A stretch of 16,920 bases of DNA from a bacterium (lineage in GTDB: Bacteria > Blakebacterota > Blakebacteria > Blakebacterales > Blakebacteraceae): the NCBI GenBank assembly GCA_025774205.1, contig JALGWK010000008.1, positions 1-16,920 on the forward strand. The letters run 5' to 3'. Below the pieces are notes generated by a model. It ran no database searches. It was given only the letters and a program-made list of their open reading frames with translations, and was not told the DNA's origin. Position 1 is the stretch's first letter, and each line of letters starts with the position of its first letter. Position numbers and translations under genes: made by a program. Positions 15,013-16,920 of the stretch are shown here, piece after piece.

Positions 15013-15013
15013 G
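14984..15013. repeat. 15-bp tandem duplication containing a start codon
   Basis: The + strand unit GAGTCTTCGGTCATG occurs at 14984-14998 and again at 14999-15013. It encodes MTEDS twice at the N terminus of the DUF1634-like protein and duplicates the start codon. Confidence 0.9.
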
Positions 15014-15023
15014 GAGATGTCCC

Positions 15024-16040
15024 CTAGACGATGAACGGGAGTCCGAGTCCCTTGGTGATGGCCTTCAGACCGGCGAAAAGAAGCAGCCCTATCACGATCT
15101 TCCGAACAAAGGCGGGTTTGGCGACCCTCAGAAGCCTGACACCGATCAGGGAGCCGAGCATGATCCCGACCAGAGAGGGCACCACCATCATCGGGATCAC
15201 CGCGCCCTTGTTGATATAGATCCAGGCCGCAGATGTGTCGGTGATGGAGAGGAGGAACTTGCTCGTGGCCACACTGATCTTCAGAGGCGCGCCCATGACC
15301 AGGTTGAGGACCGGCACGTTCGCCCACCCTGCCCCGAGACCGAACATCCCGGCCGCGAATCCGACCCCGATGAAGAGCAGGAGACCCGGGACTGTCCGGT
15401 GGATCTTCCAGTTTATTTCCCTTCCCAGACTGGCCTCGGTATAAACACCATAGATTCCGAGTGCCGATGACAGCCGGTCAGCCTGCTCCACTTCCGGGTA
15501 TTCCGATTTTTTTGCTACCGACAACAGGATCACGATCCCCAGGATCGTGGCTCCCAGTGCCGTCTGAACCACGTCGGTAGGCAGTGCCAGTCCCACCATT
15601 GCCCCCGCGATGGCGCAGGTCGAGGCGATCAGGGCCACCGGTATCGCCAGCCGGAGACTGGCCAGGTTCATCTTCAGGAATCCTGGACCGGCCGCCAGAG
15701 CGCCGGCAAGTGCCACCAGCAGCCCTGCCCCGCGGACGAAATCAAGGTGGAAGGGGAAAAAGCCGCTGACGATGGGAACGAAGAGGACTCCGCCACCGAC
15801 TCCGCCGAGCGCGGCCAGTATTCCCATTACGAAGGTGAGCACCAGCAGGACGAGTGGCCAGACCCACCATGCGACCTCAGGTCCGGTTACCACTTGAGCG
15901 CCCTCCTGTCCCATAACCGTCCCGGCAGGTAACAGAACGATAAGAAGGGGTAGGAGGAACCAGGTCAGTTGCAGAACCGATCCGGATCTAATCCTGTGTG
16001 CTCGTATGAGTCGGCTTCCTGTTGTGATTCCAGATGTCAT
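15024..16040 (-). CDS. TauE/SafE-family sulfite or sulfur-anion exporter
   Basis: Members of this family move sulfite, sulfoacetate and related organosulfur anions across the inner membrane. The 338-residue protein starts with a positively charged stretch and a hydrophobic segment (about 24-44, possibly a signal or first helix), then at least seven further membrane segments. The internal twofold repeat typical of the family is clear: GILAALGGVGGGVLFVPI at about 73-90 and GFAAGMFGLGAGWANVPVL at about 227-245. A central hydrophilic loop lies around 176-215. The ribosome binding site AGAGGT is 11 bases before the ATG at 16040. It begins 67 bp after the kinase-like gene and leads into the DUF1634-like and siroheme genes, which fits a sulfite-handling role. 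Substrate is not determinable from sequence. Confidence 0.87.
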   Translation of the reverse strand: MTSGITTGSRLIRAHRIRSGSVLQLTWFLLPLLIVLLPAGTVMGQEGAQVVTGPEVAWWVWPLVLLVLTFVMGILAALGGVGGGVLFVPIVSGFFPFHLDFVRGAGLLVALAGALAAGPGFLKMNLASLRLAIPVALIASTCAIAGAMVGLALPTDVVQTALGATILGIVILLSVAKKSEYPEVEQADRLSSALGIYGVYTEASLGREINWKIHRTVPGLLLFIGVGFAAGMFGLGAGWANVPVLNLVMGAPLKISVATSKFLLSITDTSAAWIYINKGAVIPMMVVPSLVGIMLGSLIGVRLLRVAKPAFVRKIVIGLLLFAGLKAITKGLGLPFIV

Positions 16041-16107
16041 TTCAAGACCGACCTCTTCTTGACTGTTGCCCTGTATCAGCGGATCCGCCGGCGTAACCGA
16101 CAGGCAC

Positions 16108-16920
16108 CTACGGAAGCGGATCGAACCATTGAATATTGAAGTTCACTTCCTTCACACCGCGAACGGATTGAACTATCTCGAGGATGTTGTCCCCCGTTCT
16201 GCCAGAGGGAAGGACCGGCGCGCTTCCCGCCACCGACACGAGTCCCGACGTCGAATCTATCTCCAGATCGAGAGCGCGCGTATCGGGCGCCCTGGCCAGG
16301 GCGAGTCTGACGTGACATTCGAGTCGGAAGTCCTTCAGGCGGTTGAGGACATCATCAGTGAGATTGAATTCGGTCTGCTTGACGGTGCTCTCCAGCATAC
16401 CGCAGGCCACGGTGAAATTGACCTGATCGAGATTCAGCACGATATCGTAGAGCGCCGGATCGTTGATATCTTCTCCGTACATTGTCCTGACCCAGCGGGC
16501 GCGGGCATCATCCACGTCGTGGAGATACCGTTCAGCGGCAGACCTGCTCATGTCGTCGGACTCCTGAAGGAACCTTATCCTGGTCTCCAGGGATGCGATG
16601 AGGCGAACGCGCACGTGGGCACACCACGCAGCAGTATCTGTCCGCAAAGACCGTGGTAAACCAGGTTTCCGTCGATTACATGATCGGCCAGAGCGGAGAG
16701 TACAGCCGCCTTGTAAAGCCTTGTGGCCAAAGAATGCTTCTCCCACATCCGTGGCGGGGTTTCCCAACGGTGTATCAAATCCTCTTCATCAACACCCAGA
16801 CCTGCAGCCGCTTCCTGGGCCACTTCCCGACCGAGGATGGGATAGCCCAGTTCTTCAGCAAGGCATTTCGCCATCGCCAGGCCACCGCTTTTCGTCCCTC
16901 GACTGATCGCAATGATCGCC
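16108..16920 (-). pseudogene. Cytidylate-kinase-like protein with C-terminal BON-like domain, frameshifted and 5'-partial
   Basis: The gene enters from the right edge. The first readable part, AIIAISRGTKSGGLAMAKCLAEELGYPILGRE, has the nucleotide-binding loop and opening of the cytidylate-kinase-like family. This frame runs to LLRGVP at about 16617. The expected continuation, HVRVRLIASLETRIRFLQ, is in another frame down to the stop at 16108. One extra C in the CCC run at 16617-16619 (- strand) would rejoin them as RGVPHVRVRLIA, which fits the family. The C-terminal part (about the last 75 residues) looks like a BON domain, with a GLVSVAGSAP turn and an IVQSVRGVKEVNFNI ending. It lies 67 bp ahead of the TauE/SafE gene. 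The break could be a sequencing error. Substrate unknown; a true CMP kinase role is not assured. Confidence 0.68.

Noticed and set aside
15013-15327. N-terminal extension of the DUF1634-like frame
   Set aside because: It lies in the exporter coding region in another frame, and a good ribosome binding site precedes the ATG at 15012.

Overview
The window reads as GC-rich bacterial DNA from an anaerobe that probably carries out dissimilatory sulfur metabolism. The clues are two DsrMK/TmcBC/HdrDE-type membrane electron-transfer modules, a HEAT-repeat gene of the type seen in sulfate reducers (DVU0298-like), a siroheme-forming gene set, and a TauE/SafE sulfur-anion exporter beside a small DUF1634-type membrane protein. 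The NADH sensor Rex is also encoded here. No dissimilatory sulfite reductase or rRNA gene lies in the window, so the organism cannot be named. Desulfobacterota or a dsr-bearing candidate phylum would fit.

Layout. Positions 2-1293 (+) hold an M28 metallopeptidase broken by a perfect 35-bp tandem duplication. Convergent to it is rex (1312-1926, -), with a strong ribosome binding site and a Rex-type operator in its own promoter region. From 7170 down to 2092 (-) runs a probable operon: macro-domain protein, TmcC/NarI-like cytochrome b, TmcB/HdrD-like iron-sulfur oxidoreductase fused to a response-regulator receiver domain, a histidine kinase with two cysteine-bearing PAS domains, and a single-domain response regulator. 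A 382-bp divergent intergenic region (7171-7552) holds several inverted repeats and a second Rex-type operator. From 7553 to 10810 (+) lies a second module: DsrM-like cytochrome b, DsrK-like iron-sulfur protein and the HEAT-repeat protein. From the right edge down to 10840 (-) runs a third group: a frameshifted cytidylate-kinase-like/BON gene, the TauE/SafE exporter, the DUF1634-like protein, a short precorrin-2 dehydrogenase, a ferrochelatase-like/glutamyl-tRNA-reductase-like fusion, small CbiX and CobA.

How it may work together. Two quinone-linked modules would exchange electrons between the membrane pool and a cytoplasmic thiol/disulfide-type partner. Rex, reading NADH/NAD+, probably controls at least the + strand module. 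The - strand module appears wired to a two-component system: the kinase may phosphorylate both the free regulator and the receiver domain fused to the oxidoreductase itself. This fusion, joined by a linker encoded by six identical 18-bp repeats, is the most unusual thing in the window. The tetrapyrrole genes would supply siroheme for sulfite reductase, and the exporter would move sulfite or a related anion.
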